A DNA stretch of 64,000 nt from Caldithrix sp964598255 (GCA_964598255.1 CAZRBA010000130.1:1-64000), one strand, 5' to 3'; counted from the first letter of the stretch, positions 7,617-16,741 are shown. The notes: generated from the sequence alone by a model not told the origin. Made by a program: numbers and translations.

Positions 7617-9314
7617 TTGAGGTTACCTCGTACGAGCTGGAAAATATTAAATAGTGATACATCACGTTCATTAATAGAAGTGGTTCTTGAGAACCGAAAA
7701 CTGCCGCCTTCCCATTTGGAAACGTTTCGTTTGTCGGAACGCATGCACGACCCCTATCTTTTACCCGATATGGAAAAAGGAGTGCAACGTATTTTACAAG
7801 CGCTGGAAAGGCGGGAAAAAATCGTCATTTTCGGCGATTACGACGTGGATGGCATTACCTCGACGGCCCTTATGCTTTATTTTTTTCGCCAAATCGACTA
7901 TCCCGTCGATTATCTTTTGCCGCATCGCCAAAAAGACGGTTACGGGCTGCGTGCTTCGACTATTGACCAAATTAAAGCCATGGGCGCCGATTTGGTCATC
8001 ACGGTCGATAACGGTATCACTTCCTTCGAAGCTATCCGATACGCTTCATCCCTGGGCCTCGAAGTTATTATTACCGACCATCATTTGCCGGAAGGCCCCA
8101 TGCCGCCGGCCACAGCTATTATTAATCCGAATCGTAAAGATTCCCAATACCCTTTTAAGTCTATTTGCGGAGCCGTGGTGGCTTACAAATTGGTCTGGGC
8201 ACTCGGACAACGATTAATGCCCGAAAACGATTACAAACAGTTTTTATTGGATCAATTAGACCTGATTACAATTGGCACCATTGCCGACGTTATGCCTTTG
8301 CGCGATGAGAATTACGCTCTGGTTAAATTCGGTTTAAAAGTTTTAACTCGTACTAAAAAACCGGGGCTTATCGAATTAAAAAAAGTTGCCGGATTAAACG
8401 GTAAACCCATCACACCCATTTCGGTAGGATATTTTTTGGCCCCGCGCCTAAATGCTTCCGGAAGAATCGAAGAAGCCGACACCTCCGTAAAACTGCTGAT
8501 CTCTGAATCAAAAGAACGGGCCCAGTATTTGGCTTCCTATTTGGACAAACTGAACCACAAACGTCAATTACTTCAGCAAAACTACTTGGATGAGGCCCTT
8601 TCTTCTTTGCCCGAGAACGAAAACGAATTGGAAAAAGTAATCATCGTTGAAAATGACGATTGGCATGCAGGATTAATCGGGTTAATTTCGGGAAAATTAA
8701 AAGAACGTTACTGGCGCCCTGTTTTGGCTTTTACCAAAGACGAAGACGGCCACTTGGTCGGTTCGGCACGGAGCATCGATCGTTTTCATATTACCAATGC
8801 ACTAACCAAATTTAGCGAATATTTTTTAAATTACGGTGGGCACCAAAAAGCCGCGGGTCTTACTATTGAGGAAGACAAATTTCCGGAATTTCGCGAACGG
8901 TTTGTGCAATATGCCAATCAAATTTTAACGGATGAAGATTTAATTCCCGAAATTACCATCGATTCATTTGTGGATATCGATCAGGTGCATTTGAATATGG
9001 CTCAGGCCATTGCCGAATTGGGACCATTTGGCGAGGGAAATCCCGAACCGCTGTTTGCTTTTCAGCAGGTGACCCTGCGCGAAATGTACCCTTTAAGCAA
9101 TGGCAAGCATCTAAAACTAATCGTTCAAAAAGGAAACCAATCTTACGAGTGTATTTGGTGGAATGCAGGAGAATACAAAGACGACTTAAATTTCGGCCAG
9201 CAAGTGGATATCGCTTTTCGCATGAGCATTAACAACTGGCGCGGCTCAACCAAAATTCAACTGATTATCAGTGACGTTCGGCCTTCCGGAAATGACCCGG
9301 AGCACAACTTATAA
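7617..9314 (+). CDS. recJ: single-stranded-DNA-specific exonuclease RecJ
   Basis: 565 residues of the DHH phosphoesterase family. Metal-binding motifs are all visible: FGDYDVDG (72-79), TVDNGIT (D131), ITDHHLP with D154-H155-H156, IGTIADVMPL, and the DHHA1 motif GGHQKAAGLTI. A C-terminal OB-like domain (SFVDIDQVHL onward) binds single-stranded DNA. RecJ resects 5' ends for recombination and mismatch/base-excision repair, opposite in polarity to the exonuclease domain encoded just upstream. The start is TTG at 7617 with AAGGAG about ten bases before; the next in-frame ATG would remove conserved N-terminal sequence. Confidence 0.95.
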   Translation: MRLPRTSWKILNSDTSRSLIEVVLENRKLPPSHLETFRLSERMHDPYLLPDMEKGVQRILQALERREKIVIFGDYDVDGITSTALMLYFFRQIDYPVDYLLPHRQKDGYGLRASTIDQIKAMGADLVITVDNGITSFEAIRYASSLGLEVIITDHHLPEGPMPPATAIINPNRKDSQYPFKSICGAVVAYKLVWALGQRLMPENDYKQFLLDQLDLITIGTIADVMPLRDENYALVKFGLKVLTRTKKPGLIELKKVAGLNGKPITPISVGYFLAPRLNASGRIEEADTSVKLLISESKERAQYLASYLDKLNHKRQLLQQNYLDEALSSLPENENELEKVIIVENDDWHAGLIGLISGKLKERYWRPVLAFTKDEDGHLVGSARSIDRFHITNALTKFSEYFLNYGGHQKAAGLTIEEDKFPEFRERFVQYANQILTDEDLIPEITIDSFVDIDQVHLNMAQAIAELGPFGEGNPEPLFAFQQVTLREMYPLSNGKHLKLIVQKGNQSYECIWWNAGEYKDDLNFGQQVDIAFRMSINNWRGSTKIQLIISDVRPSGNDPEHNL

Positions 9315-9331
9315 TCCGAAACGGAGGTAAC

Positions 9332-9379
9332 ATTTTAGCGGAACTTAAAAAGCAAATTCGAAGTTTAGATTTTGCTTAA
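9332..9379 (+). other. Shine-Dalgarno followed by a 15-codon frame without a standard start
   Basis: A very good CGGAGGTAAC (9322-9331) stands in front of ATT-TTA-GCG and an open frame of 15 codons ending TAA at 9377-9379, 28 bases before smg. ATT, or the TTA that replaces a TTG by one base, would be needed as start. It could be a rare-start leader peptide or a remnant. Translation is not shown by the sequence. Confidence 0.25.
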
Positions 9380-9407
9380 AGAGAAAAGCTATTAAAGAGA
9401 AACAAAT

Positions 9408-9881
9408 ATGTTACAAGAACGCTTGATAGAAATTATCGTTTATCTTTTACAAGAGCTTAAACGTTCGCAAGTAAAAGGTAATTACAGTAATATTTCCAAA
9501 AAACTGGCTTCCCGCGGATATACGGAGAATGAAATCAATTTTGCCTTTTCGTGGGTGTTTAACCATTTCCAGGAAAACAGACACGCTCAAGACGAAGCTC
9601 TGGAATACTCATCGCGTTCCAGCCGCGTGCTGCACGAAGTGGAAAAAATGGTTATTCAGCCGGAGGCACATGGGTATTTGCTGCAATTACGCCAGTTGGG
9701 CTTATTGGATGACTACGAGTTTGAATTGGTTATTGAAAAGGCGTTAACGCTTGGCACATCCGCCATTACCATAGATGACATTAAATCCATCGCGGGTTCC
9801 GTAATTTTCGGAAGCGACTTTAATAATCAGGGAAACTGGGACGGTTTTTATTATCCGTTTGGCTCCAATTCAATTCAATAA
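9408..9881 (+). CDS. smg: Smg/DUF494 family protein
   Basis: 157 residues, normal for the family. The N-terminal half has the Smg helix pattern (LIEIIVYLLQEL, then LASRGYTENEINFAFSWV) and the C-terminal half the conserved PEAHGYLLQLRQLGLLDDYEFELVIEKAL and IDDIKSIAGSVIFG. The biochemical role of Smg is not known. The gene stands between recJ and topA; in proteobacteria smg is also found beside dprA and topoisomerase-type genes, so the neighbourhood supports both the call and a link to DNA metabolism. Confidence 0.8.
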   Translation: MLQERLIEIIVYLLQELKRSQVKGNYSNISKKLASRGYTENEINFAFSWVFNHFQENRHAQDEALEYSSRSSRVLHEVEKMVIQPEAHGYLLQLRQLGLLDDYEFELVIEKALTLGTSAITIDDIKSIAGSVIFGSDFNNQGNWDGFYYPFGSNSIQ

Positions 9882-9958
9882 AGTGGAATTTTAAGTTGCA
9901 TTCCGCGATACTTTCCATTATTATTTATTTAAGATAAGAGAGGCTTAAGTATATTGTT

Positions 9959-12193
9959 ATGGCAAAAAAATCATTAGTAATCGTCGAATCTCCCGCAAAA
10001 GCAAAGACTATCAATAAATATTTGGGCTCCGACTATGATGTAGCTGCCAGTGTTGGCCACATTATCGACTTACCGAAGACCAAATTGGGTGTTAGTATCG
10101 AAGAAGGGTTCAAACCTCAATATGTAAAAATACGCGGCAAAGAAAAGATTATCCGCGAATTAAAGGCAAAGGCCGCCGAAGCGGAAAAAATTTATCTGGC
10201 AACCGACCCGGATCGCGAAGGGGAAGCTATTGCCTACCACATCTCGACTATTTTAGATAAAGAAGACCAAGCGGTTTTTCGGGTTGAATTTAACGAAATC
10301 ACCAAAAATGCCGTTGATGAAGCCATGAAACATCCGCGTAATATCGACATGCGCCGCGTGTATTCGCAGCAGGCGCGTCGGGTTCTGGATCGCATAGTGG
10401 GTTACAAAATCAGTCCGCTCTTGTGGCAAATTATTTACCGTGGCCTTAGCGCGGGCCGTGTGCAATCGGTTGCTTTGCGCCTTATTTGCGAACGGGAAGA
10501 AGAAATTCGTCGTTTTGTTCCGGAAGAGTTTTGGACTATTTTTGCCCAGGCTCGGCCGCAGGGATTTGACCCGTTTCGGGTAAAATTAACCAAATTTGAC
10601 GGTAAAAAGGTTAAAATTTCCAATCGGGAGGAGGCCCACAAGCACCTTGAAGCCATTCGAAACCAACACTTTAAAATTAGTAGGGTGCAAAGGAAAGAAG
10701 TAAAACGTCAGGCACCGCCACCTTTTACCACCAGTACTTTGCAACAGGTCGCCTCTCGTCAATTGCGGATGTCCACCCGCAGGGTAATGCAAATTGCCCA
10801 ATCTCTTTACGAAGGAGTTGAGCTTCCCGGCCAAGGCAGCGTGGGTTTAATCACTTACATGCGTACCGATTCTACCCGCATCAGTAACGTGGCATTGGAT
10901 GCGGTGCGCTCTTACATTCAAAGTGCCATCGGACCCGAGTATTTACCTACCAAAGCAAAATATTACAAGACCAAAAAAATGGCTCAGGATGCGCACGAGG
11001 CCATTCGACCCACATATATTTCGCCCGAATTTACTCCTGAAGCACTGAAAGAAATGTTAAGCGCAGAGCAATATCGTTTATACGATTTAATTTGGAAACG
11101 ATTTGTGGCCTGTCAGATGAATCCGGCGATTTTTGAAAAGACCACAGTAGAAATTTCCGGTAGCAAATATCTGTTTTCTGCCGAGGGCGAAATAATGAAA
11201 TTCCCTGGATTCATGAGCGTTTACAAGGAAGAGAACGAAGCAAAGGAAAACGGTGGTAAATCCACTATTCCGTTAAATTTGCAGGAAGGGCTATCCTGTG
11301 AGCTTTTGCAACTTACACCAGAACAAAACTTTACCAAACCACCGGCCCGTTACACGGAAAGCACACTGGTAAAGGAGCTGGATCGTTTGGGTATTGGACG
11401 GCCAAGCACTTATGCCCAAATTGTAAGCACTATTTTGCAGAGGCAATATGTGGAACGCAAAGAGCAAAAACTTTTTGCCACCGAATTGGGCGAGGCTGTT
11501 AATAAGATTTTGATTCGAGGCTTTCCAGATTTGTTTAATGTTTCTTTTACGGCCAAAATGGAAGAAAAACTGGATGAAATAGCTCACAACGGCGCTGCCT
11601 ATGAAAAGGTAATGCAAGAATTCTACGAACCCTTTGCGCAGGATTTGGAAAAGGTCAAAAAACAAAAAGACACATTAAAATCTCTGATTATTGAAGAGAC
11701 CGAAGAAATTTGCGAAAAGTGCGGTCGGCCCATGGTGGTGCGTTGGGGCAGAAACGGAAAATTTTTGGCCTGTAGCGGTTATCCGGACTGTAAAAACACC
11801 AAACCATTGCACAAAGAGGAGGAAGAGCCGCCACAAGAAACCGGAGAAGTTTGCGAATTGTGCGGCGCCCCGATGGTTATTAAACGCGGACGATACGGTT
11901 TGTTTTTGGCCTGTTCCAATTATCCCAAATGTAAAAATACCAAACCGCTTTCTACGGGGGTACCTTGCCCGCGCGAAGGCTGCGATGGCCATATTGTGGA
12001 ACGGCGCACCAAGCGCGGTCGCATTTTTTACGGATGCTCCAATTATCCCAAATGTGATTTTATGTCTTGGGATAAACCTGTTGACAAAACATGTCCTAAA
12101 TGCGGAAATTCTTATATGGTCGAAAAAAATCTAAAAAGCAAAGGGCATATTTACCGTTGTCCGAATTGCAAATATGAAGAACCGGCCGATTAA
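9959..12193 (+). CDS. topA: DNA topoisomerase I (type IA)
   Basis: 744 residues. An N-terminal TOPRIM domain (LVIVESPAKAKTI, DPDREGEAIA) is followed by the type IA core. The catalytic tyrosine is Y300 in ITYMRTDST. The C terminus carries four zinc ribbons from C585 onward (CEKCG, CELCG, CPREGC and CPKCG, each with a matching C-x-C/CSNYPKC half), one more than the three of E. coli TopA. It relaxes negative supercoils behind transcription and replication. Start is the ATG at 9959; the preceding 77 bases hold no terminator, so it may be co-transcribed with smg. Confidence 0.96.
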   Translation: MAKKSLVIVESPAKAKTINKYLGSDYDVAASVGHIIDLPKTKLGVSIEEGFKPQYVKIRGKEKIIRELKAKAAEAEKIYLATDPDREGEAIAYHISTILDKEDQAVFRVEFNEITKNAVDEAMKHPRNIDMRRVYSQQARRVLDRIVGYKISPLLWQIIYRGLSAGRVQSVALRLICEREEEIRRFVPEEFWTIFAQARPQGFDPFRVKLTKFDGKKVKISNREEAHKHLEAIRNQHFKISRVQRKEVKRQAPPPFTTSTLQQVASRQLRMSTRRVMQIAQSLYEGVELPGQGSVGLITYMRTDSTRISNVALDAVRSYIQSAIGPEYLPTKAKYYKTKKMAQDAHEAIRPTYISPEFTPEALKEMLSAEQYRLYDLIWKRFVACQMNPAIFEKTTVEISGSKYLFSAEGEIMKFPGFMSVYKEENEAKENGGKSTIPLNLQEGLSCELLQLTPEQNFTKPPARYTESTLVKELDRLGIGRPSTYAQIVSTILQRQYVERKEQKLFATELGEAVNKILIRGFPDLFNVSFTAKMEEKLDEIAHNGAAYEKVMQEFYEPFAQDLEKVKKQKDTLKSLIIEETEEICEKCGRPMVVRWGRNGKFLACSGYPDCKNTKPLHKEEEEPPQETGEVCELCGAPMVIKRGRYGLFLACSNYPKCKNTKPLSTGVPCPREGCDGHIVERRTKRGRIFYGCSNYPKCDFMSWDKPVDKTCPKCGNSYMVEKNLKSKGHIYRCPNCKYEEPAD

Positions 12194-12507
12194 AAAATCG
12201 TCTCTTCGGCGAACAGATCAGCAGATTGTACCCAAACACAGCTTTTGTATTTGTTCTCTCAAAAATCAAGGGAAAAGCCAAATGGCAAATATGCAGTGTA
12301 AACGCCAATTAGCCTTTCTGCCAATATACTCGTTATTAACTTTTTATGCTGCATTCCGTGAACACATTGTTTTTATGTTTAAATTTTGCAAATATCCACA
12401 TACTTGTTGCAGGGGCTTACATTTTAACCAAACCGTCAGCAAACGCCCGAACGCACTTTTGAAAAATTTTTTCACCTTAAAATCTTGGGAATTTCAGGCT
12501 TTACCTG
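12194..12507. other. intergenic region topA-xerC
   Basis: 314 bases without a convincing gene, hairpin terminator or tRNA. An open frame spans most of it but has no ribosome site or protein-like composition. Confidence 0.6.
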
Positions 12508-13431
12508 ATGGAAAAAGAAGTTAAAGAATTTTTGAAATATCTTTATCTGGAACGGCGTTATTCCAAAAATACGATTCATTCCTATGAAACGGATTTGCGT
12601 CAGTTTGTCGAATTTTTGGAGGATCACTTTGGAAAGGCGCGTATATTCTGGAAGGTTATCGATAAAAAAATTTTACGCTATTTCCTAATCCGTTTGCAGG
12701 AACAAAATATTTCGCGCCGTTCCATTGCCCGAAAATTGGCAACCCTAAAATCGTTTTTTCGCTTTTTGTTAAAAAAAGATGTTATAGAAAAGAATCCGGC
12801 GGCAACCGTAAAAATGCCACATTTTGAAAAGAAGCTCCCCGAATATTTAACCACGGAAGAAATGCAAAGCTTATTGCGTTTGCCTAATTACAAAACGTTT
12901 GAAGGCTTGCGTGATTTGGCCATTTTAGAATTGTTTTACGGAACCGGAATGCGATTGTCTGAGTTAATTAATTTAAAGATTCAACAAGTGGATTTAAACG
13001 AACGGCTAATTCGAGTTACGGGAAAAGGCAACAAAGAGCGCATAATTCCATTTGGCGGTAGTGCACAGATAATCTTAGAAAGGTACTTAACTATTCGACC
13101 TCAATATGCAGAAAAAACAGTCGATAATGTGTTTGTGCTTAAGACGGGAAAAAAGATGTATCCAATGGCCGTTCAACGAATTGTAAAAAAGTATTTATCC
13201 CAGGTGAGTCAAATTCAAAAACAAAGTCCGCACATATTACGTCATACCTATGCTACGCATCTCTTGAATGCCGGTGCAGACATTCGTGTTGTTAAAGATT
13301 TATTAGGGCATGAAAATCTTTCCACAACCCAAGTTTACACGCATTTATCTATTGAACATTTGAAAGATATATATAACCAGGCCCACCCTCGGGCCTCAGG
13401 AAAATCATCAAAAAACCGAAGGAGGTCGTGA
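12508..13431 (+). CDS. xerC: tyrosine recombinase XerC
   Basis: 307 residues, typical for XerC/XerD. It has an N-terminal SAM-like core-binding domain (VKEFLKYLYLERRYSKNTI) and a C-terminal catalytic domain with all six residues: R149 (TGMRLSEL), K173 (GKGNKER), H242 and R245 (HILRHTYATHLL), H268 (LLGHENL) and Y277 (VYTHL). XerC and XerD resolve chromosome dimers at dif. The ending EHLKDIYNQAHPRA is the XerC style. No second Xer gene, integrase attachment site or mobile element is close by, so this is the housekeeping enzyme rather than an integrase. Its stop overlaps the start of hpf. Confidence 0.92.
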   Translation: MEKEVKEFLKYLYLERRYSKNTIHSYETDLRQFVEFLEDHFGKARIFWKVIDKKILRYFLIRLQEQNISRRSIARKLATLKSFFRFLLKKDVIEKNPAATVKMPHFEKKLPEYLTTEEMQSLLRLPNYKTFEGLRDLAILELFYGTGMRLSELINLKIQQVDLNERLIRVTGKGNKERIIPFGGSAQIILERYLTIRPQYAEKTVDNVFVLKTGKKMYPMAVQRIVKKYLSQVSQIQKQSPHILRHTYATHLLNAGADIRVVKDLLGHENLSTTQVYTHLSIEHLKDIYNQAHPRASGKSSKNRRRS

Positions 13432-13751
13432 TGAACATCTCAATCACCACACGTGGTTACAAAGCACCGGAACGGTTAAAAAGCTATCTGGCCGACAAAT
13501 TGAAACGCCTTGATCGTTTTGCGGATCAGATTATGAATATAGACGCCATTTTCTCTTACGAAAAACTGAATCAGGTTGTGGAATTCAAAGTTCAACTTCG
13601 GAAAAAACATTTTATTGTTAAAGAGCGTACCGACGACATTTTTAAATCCATTGATTTAGGTATAGACAATGTGGAGCGACAAATCACTAAGATAAAGGAA
13701 AAAACACGGGAACACGATAAACGCAAAATTACGGAAATGGTGGAACAATAA
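13431..13751 (+). CDS. hpf: ribosome hibernation promoting factor, short form
   Basis: About 106 residues: MNISITTRGYKAPERLKSYLADKLKRLDRF, then a strand-rich middle and a basic helix ending REHDKRKITEMVEQ, the fold of short HPF/YfiA. It binds 30S subunits and promotes inactive ribosome dimers in stationary phase. GGAGG lies at 13421-13425; the ATG at 13431 overlaps the xerC TGA by one base and has better spacing than the GTG at 13428. Position beside hprK and PTS genes repeats the rpoN-hpf-PTS neighbourhood of proteobacteria, here without rpoN. Confidence 0.9.
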   Translation: MNISITTRGYKAPERLKSYLADKLKRLDRFADQIMNIDAIFSYEKLNQVVEFKVQLRKKHFIVKERTDDIFKSIDLGIDNVERQITKIKEKTREHDKRKITEMVEQ

Positions 13752-13769
13752 ACGTAACTTTTATACGAG

Positions 13770-13804
13770 GAGGCGTTCTTTACGGAGGACGCCTCTTTTT
13801 TTTG
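13770..13804 (+). terminator. rho-independent terminator
   Basis: A 9-bp stem (13770-13778 with 13787-13795, one G-U), an 8-base loop and nine T follow hpf by 18 bases and separate it from hprK. Confidence 0.85.
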
Positions 13805-13839
13805 CACGTACAATGTTAGTTTTATAACTTAACGATACT

Positions 13840-14826
13840 ATGGAAGAATTTATTACCGTCCGAACATTGCTGAGAGAAAATCAGGAGCGTTTAAAGTTAC
13901 AGTTGCTTTGCTCCGAAAACGGTTTAAACCGTAAAATCGTTACCAGCGAGATGCACCGGCCAGGATTAGCGTTATCCGGTTTTGTGGAATTATTTACTTC
14001 GGATCGTTTGCAAATTTTAGGCAATACCGAAATAAAATATCTATTCAGTTTGCCTCCGCGTCAATTAACTCGTTCCATCGACCGGTTTATCGAATTTGAG
14101 ATTCCCGCAATTGTGGTAACCAACAATAACGAAGTACCGGAATACCTTATTCAGGCCGCTACACGTCGTTATATTTCCATTTTAAGGACGCCGTTGAGCA
14201 CAACACGTGCGGTCCATCTTTTAAGCGAATATTTGGAAGAAAAATTTGCTCCCAGAACTTCCATGCACGGCTCGCTTGTTGATGTTTACGGCATCGGAAT
14301 GTTATTTACCGGACGCAGTGGCATCGGTAAAAGCGAAATTTCGTTGGACTTGGTAGAGCGCGGGCATCGCCTTGTTGCCGATGATTTGGTTATTGTTACC
14401 AAGCAAGCGGAAAAAGTTCTTATTGGCAAAGGGCGCGAAATTGCCCAGCATGTTTTGGAAATTCGCGGTGTAGGTTTAATTGATGTCCGCAGGATCTTTG
14501 GTATTCGTGGAATTCGCATGCAAAAACGTGTTGAAGTGGAAGTGCATCTGGTTGATTGGGACAATGCCAAAGAATACGATCGAACCGGTTTGGAAGATAA
14601 AACCACCGAAATTTTAGGAGTGGAAATTCCGCAAATTATGCTGCCCATTCATCCTGGTAAAAACATCACCGTTATTGCCGAGACCATTGCTTTGAACCAT
14701 TTACTTAAAACTTACGGCTATCATGCCGCCAAAGAATTCAACAAGCGCCTTAAGGAATACATGATGAGTAAAGACGAGGTGCCTTTGTATCAGGATCATG
14801 ATTATTTGAAGAAAGACAAAGAATGA
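13840..14826 (+). CDS. hprK: HPr kinase/phosphorylase
   Basis: 328 residues. N-terminal HprK domain followed by the P-loop kinase domain with GRSGIGKS (158-165), VADDLVIV and the family signature LEIRGVGLIDVRRIFG. HprK phosphorylates or dephosphorylates a serine of HPr and thereby senses carbon and energy status. The adjoining EIIA and EIIB genes support a PTS-linked role, but HPr and enzyme I are not in the window. The TGA overlaps the ATG of the EIIA gene by four bases. Confidence 0.95.
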   Translation: MEEFITVRTLLRENQERLKLQLLCSENGLNRKIVTSEMHRPGLALSGFVELFTSDRLQILGNTEIKYLFSLPPRQLTRSIDRFIEFEIPAIVVTNNNEVPEYLIQAATRRYISILRTPLSTTRAVHLLSEYLEEKFAPRTSMHGSLVDVYGIGMLFTGRSGIGKSEISLDLVERGHRLVADDLVIVTKQAEKVLIGKGREIAQHVLEIRGVGLIDVRRIFGIRGIRMQKRVEVEVHLVDWDNAKEYDRTGLEDKTTEILGVEIPQIMLPIHPGKNITVIAETIALNHLLKTYGYHAAKEFNKRLKEYMMSKDEVPLYQDHDYLKKDKE

Positions 14827-15212
14827 GCGAAGTTATTCTCGGTGTTGTTATTACCCATGGCGATTTGGCTTGTAGTTTAAGCAAAGTTAGTGAAAAACTG
14901 GTTTCTTCGCAGGTTAAACTGCATTGTTTTTCGACACAGGTATTATCATCGGAAGAAATCATCCGAAAAATAAATAATGAAATTGCTACCCAAAAGCCTC
15001 AACGGATTTTGATTTTTGTTGATTTGATGGGTAGTAATTGCTGGATAATCGGCAATAAGCTTAAGCACGAGCATTCCGATAAAACTGCTGTGGTTAGCGG
15101 TGCCAATGTACCGATGCTTGTTTCTTATTTAATCAATGCGCCGCGTCTGGAGTGGGAGGCCTTGCTGGAAAAAATTGTAGCCGATGCGAAAAAAGGAATT
15201 GTATTGCGTTAA
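14823..15212 (+). CDS. PTS EIIA component, mannose/sorbose family
   Basis: 129 residues matching EIIA-Man. The phosphorylated histidine is H12 in VVITHGDLA, near the usual position 10, and the dimer fold pattern (RILIFVDLMGSNCW, then VVSGANVPMLVSYL) is intact. It would receive phosphate from HPr and pass it to EIIB. It overlaps hprK by four bases and precedes EIIB by nine, so the three form one unit. No EIIC or EIID permease follows, which points to a regulatory rather than transport role. Confidence 0.85.
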   Translation: MSEVILGVVITHGDLACSLSKVSEKLVSSQVKLHCFSTQVLSSEEIIRKINNEIATQKPQRILIFVDLMGSNCWIIGNKLKHEHSDKTAVVSGANVPMLVSYLINAPRLEWEALLEKIVADAKKGIVLR

Positions 15213-15221
15213 GAGGTAGCC

Positions 15222-15704
15222 ATGGAAATTCAATTATTCCGTATTGATGACCGGCTGATTCACGGGCAGGTGGTAATTGGCTGGGCACAGCACTTAAATT
15301 CGAACACGATTGTTTTGTGTGACGATTCGGTTGCGGCCAATGAATGGGAAAAAGAGTTGTATCTTTCTATTGTACCTAATCATTTGCAGGCTTTTGTAAT
15401 TAAGGCTACGGATTTACTTAAAGAACTGAAAAATCAAAACAATAATTGGGGCAAAACTATCATTCTTGTTGATTCTCCGTTTACGCTGGAAAAACTTGTA
15501 CAAAACAATGAAAAATTCCCGCGAATAAACGTCGGGGGCATCCACTTTAAAGACGGACGTAAAGAGCTTTTGCCGTATCTGTTTTTGGACGATGGAGAAA
15601 TACAATGTTTTAAGCGGCTTATGGCAAAAGGGCTCGATTTTTTCTGTCAGGACGTGCCAACGGCAAAACCGGTTCCGTTAAAGCGTTTGCTTGACAAACA
15701 ATAA
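15222..15704 (+). CDS. PTS EIIB component, mannose/sorbose family
   Basis: 160 residues, the family's normal length. The phospho-acceptor is H14 in RIDDRLIHGQVVIGW, the diagnostic motif of EIIB-Man. The remainder (TIVLCDDSVAANEWEKEL, INVGGIHFKDGRKELL) fits the family throughout. The sugar transported, if any, cannot be told because the membrane subunits are absent. The next gene encodes an MCE protein instead. Confidence 0.87.
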   Translation: MEIQLFRIDDRLIHGQVVIGWAQHLNSNTIVLCDDSVAANEWEKELYLSIVPNHLQAFVIKATDLLKELKNQNNNWGKTIILVDSPFTLEKLVQNNEKFPRINVGGIHFKDGRKELLPYLFLDDGEIQCFKRLMAKGLDFFCQDVPTAKPVPLKRLLDKQ

Positions 15705-15717
15705 TTTTTGGACAGCT

Positions 15718-16602
15718 ATGAACAAAAAAGTTTTTAGTACGGAATTTAAAGTAGGATTAACGGTAATCATTGCCACCTTTATTTTGGTTTACGGTATTAT
15801 TTGGGGCAAAGGCTTCCGTTTAAAAACAAATAAATATAAAATACAAATCCAATTTGATAAAGTTGGCGGAATAGTGCCAGGCGACCCGGTTACGGTAAAT
15901 GGGGTTAAGGAAGGAAAAGTGCTGAGCATCGACTGGAAAGGACGTAAGGTGGTTGTAACGGCTGAATTGAGCGATGATGTTCCGCTTTATGAAGATGCCA
16001 CTTTTACCATCATTAGCGCAGAACTTTTAGCCGGTATGGAAATTGAAATTTTTCCCGGGAAGTCGAATAAAAAAATCAATATGGCGAAACAACCTTTTCA
16101 GGGTAAATATGGTGGACGCATTGTGGATGTGGGCATGACGATGGATAAATTGGCGCGTGATATTTCTGGGCTTACATTTCGCTTGGATTCCACAACCGCA
16201 ATGTTGAACCATATCTTGCGTAAAGGAGACATCGAGCGCAATTTGAATTCGATTTTGCAAAATCTTAACCAGACTTCCGATGCTTTTAAAACGTTGCCGG
16301 ACAGCTTAAACAAAACCCTAAGCAATCTCAACCGATCTGTAGAACAGATTAACGCTCTGGTAAATGAAAATCGCAAACCGCTTAAACATTCTTTAAGCGA
16401 TGTGGCACGCATTACGCATCAGGCCGATTCCATTTCGCTCTCCTTAAAAACTATTTTGCAAAAAATCGAAAAACAACAAGGAACGCTGGGTAAGTTAATT
16501 TACGATTCGACGCTGTATCGAAACCTTAATAAAACGTTACTTTCGGTAGATTCATTAACCAATCGTTTACGAAAAAAAGGATTGAAACTTAATTTCTTTT
16601 AA
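15718..16602 (+). CDS. MlaD/MCE-domain protein (lipid transport)
   Basis: About 294 residues. One N-terminal membrane segment (FKVGLTVIIATFILVYGIIW) anchors a periplasmic MCE domain (YKIQIQFDKVGGIVPGDPVTVNGVKEGKV) followed by a long helical tail with Asn/Leu-rich coiled-coil stretches (residues about 175-280). Such proteins form hexameric tunnels for phospholipid transport with MlaE and MlaF. Neither partner is near. The ATG at 15718 is preferred; a TTG at 15691 inside the EIIB gene would add nine unlikely residues. Confidence 0.8.
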   Translation: MNKKVFSTEFKVGLTVIIATFILVYGIIWGKGFRLKTNKYKIQIQFDKVGGIVPGDPVTVNGVKEGKVLSIDWKGRKVVVTAELSDDVPLYEDATFTIISAELLAGMEIEIFPGKSNKKINMAKQPFQGKYGGRIVDVGMTMDKLARDISGLTFRLDSTTAMLNHILRKGDIERNLNSILQNLNQTSDAFKTLPDSLNKTLSNLNRSVEQINALVNENRKPLKHSLSDVARITHQADSISLSLKTILQKIEKQQGTLGKLIYDSTLYRNLNKTLLSVDSLTNRLRKKGLKLNFF

Positions 16603-16614
16603 AGGGTAAATAAA

Positions 16615-16646
16615 TTTGCATTGCACTTACGGAATATATAAATTTG
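16615..16646 (+). promoter_or_regulatory. Bacteroidetes-type promoter for tRNA-Phe
   Basis: TTTG (16615-16618) and TAAATTTG (16639-16646) are 20 bases apart, matching the TTTG/TAnnTTTG -33/-7 consensus of Bacteroidetes. Transcription would start around 16653, sixteen bases before the tRNA. Confidence 0.55.
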
Positions 16647-16668
16647 CAATCTTTAAAAATAAACGGTT

Positions 16669-16741
<73 letters not shown>

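Noticed and set aside
11675..12134. Open frames on both strands within the zinc-ribbon part of topA
   Set aside because: Shadows produced by the repeated zinc-ribbon coding sequence.
12174..12524. Open frame of 116 codons between topA and xerC
   Set aside because: Overlaps both genes at its ends, no ribosome site, no recognisable domain.
12508..13431. Tyrosine recombinase as a sign of an integrated element
   Set aside because: Sequence style and neighbours are those of housekeeping XerC; no attachment sites or mobile genes nearby.
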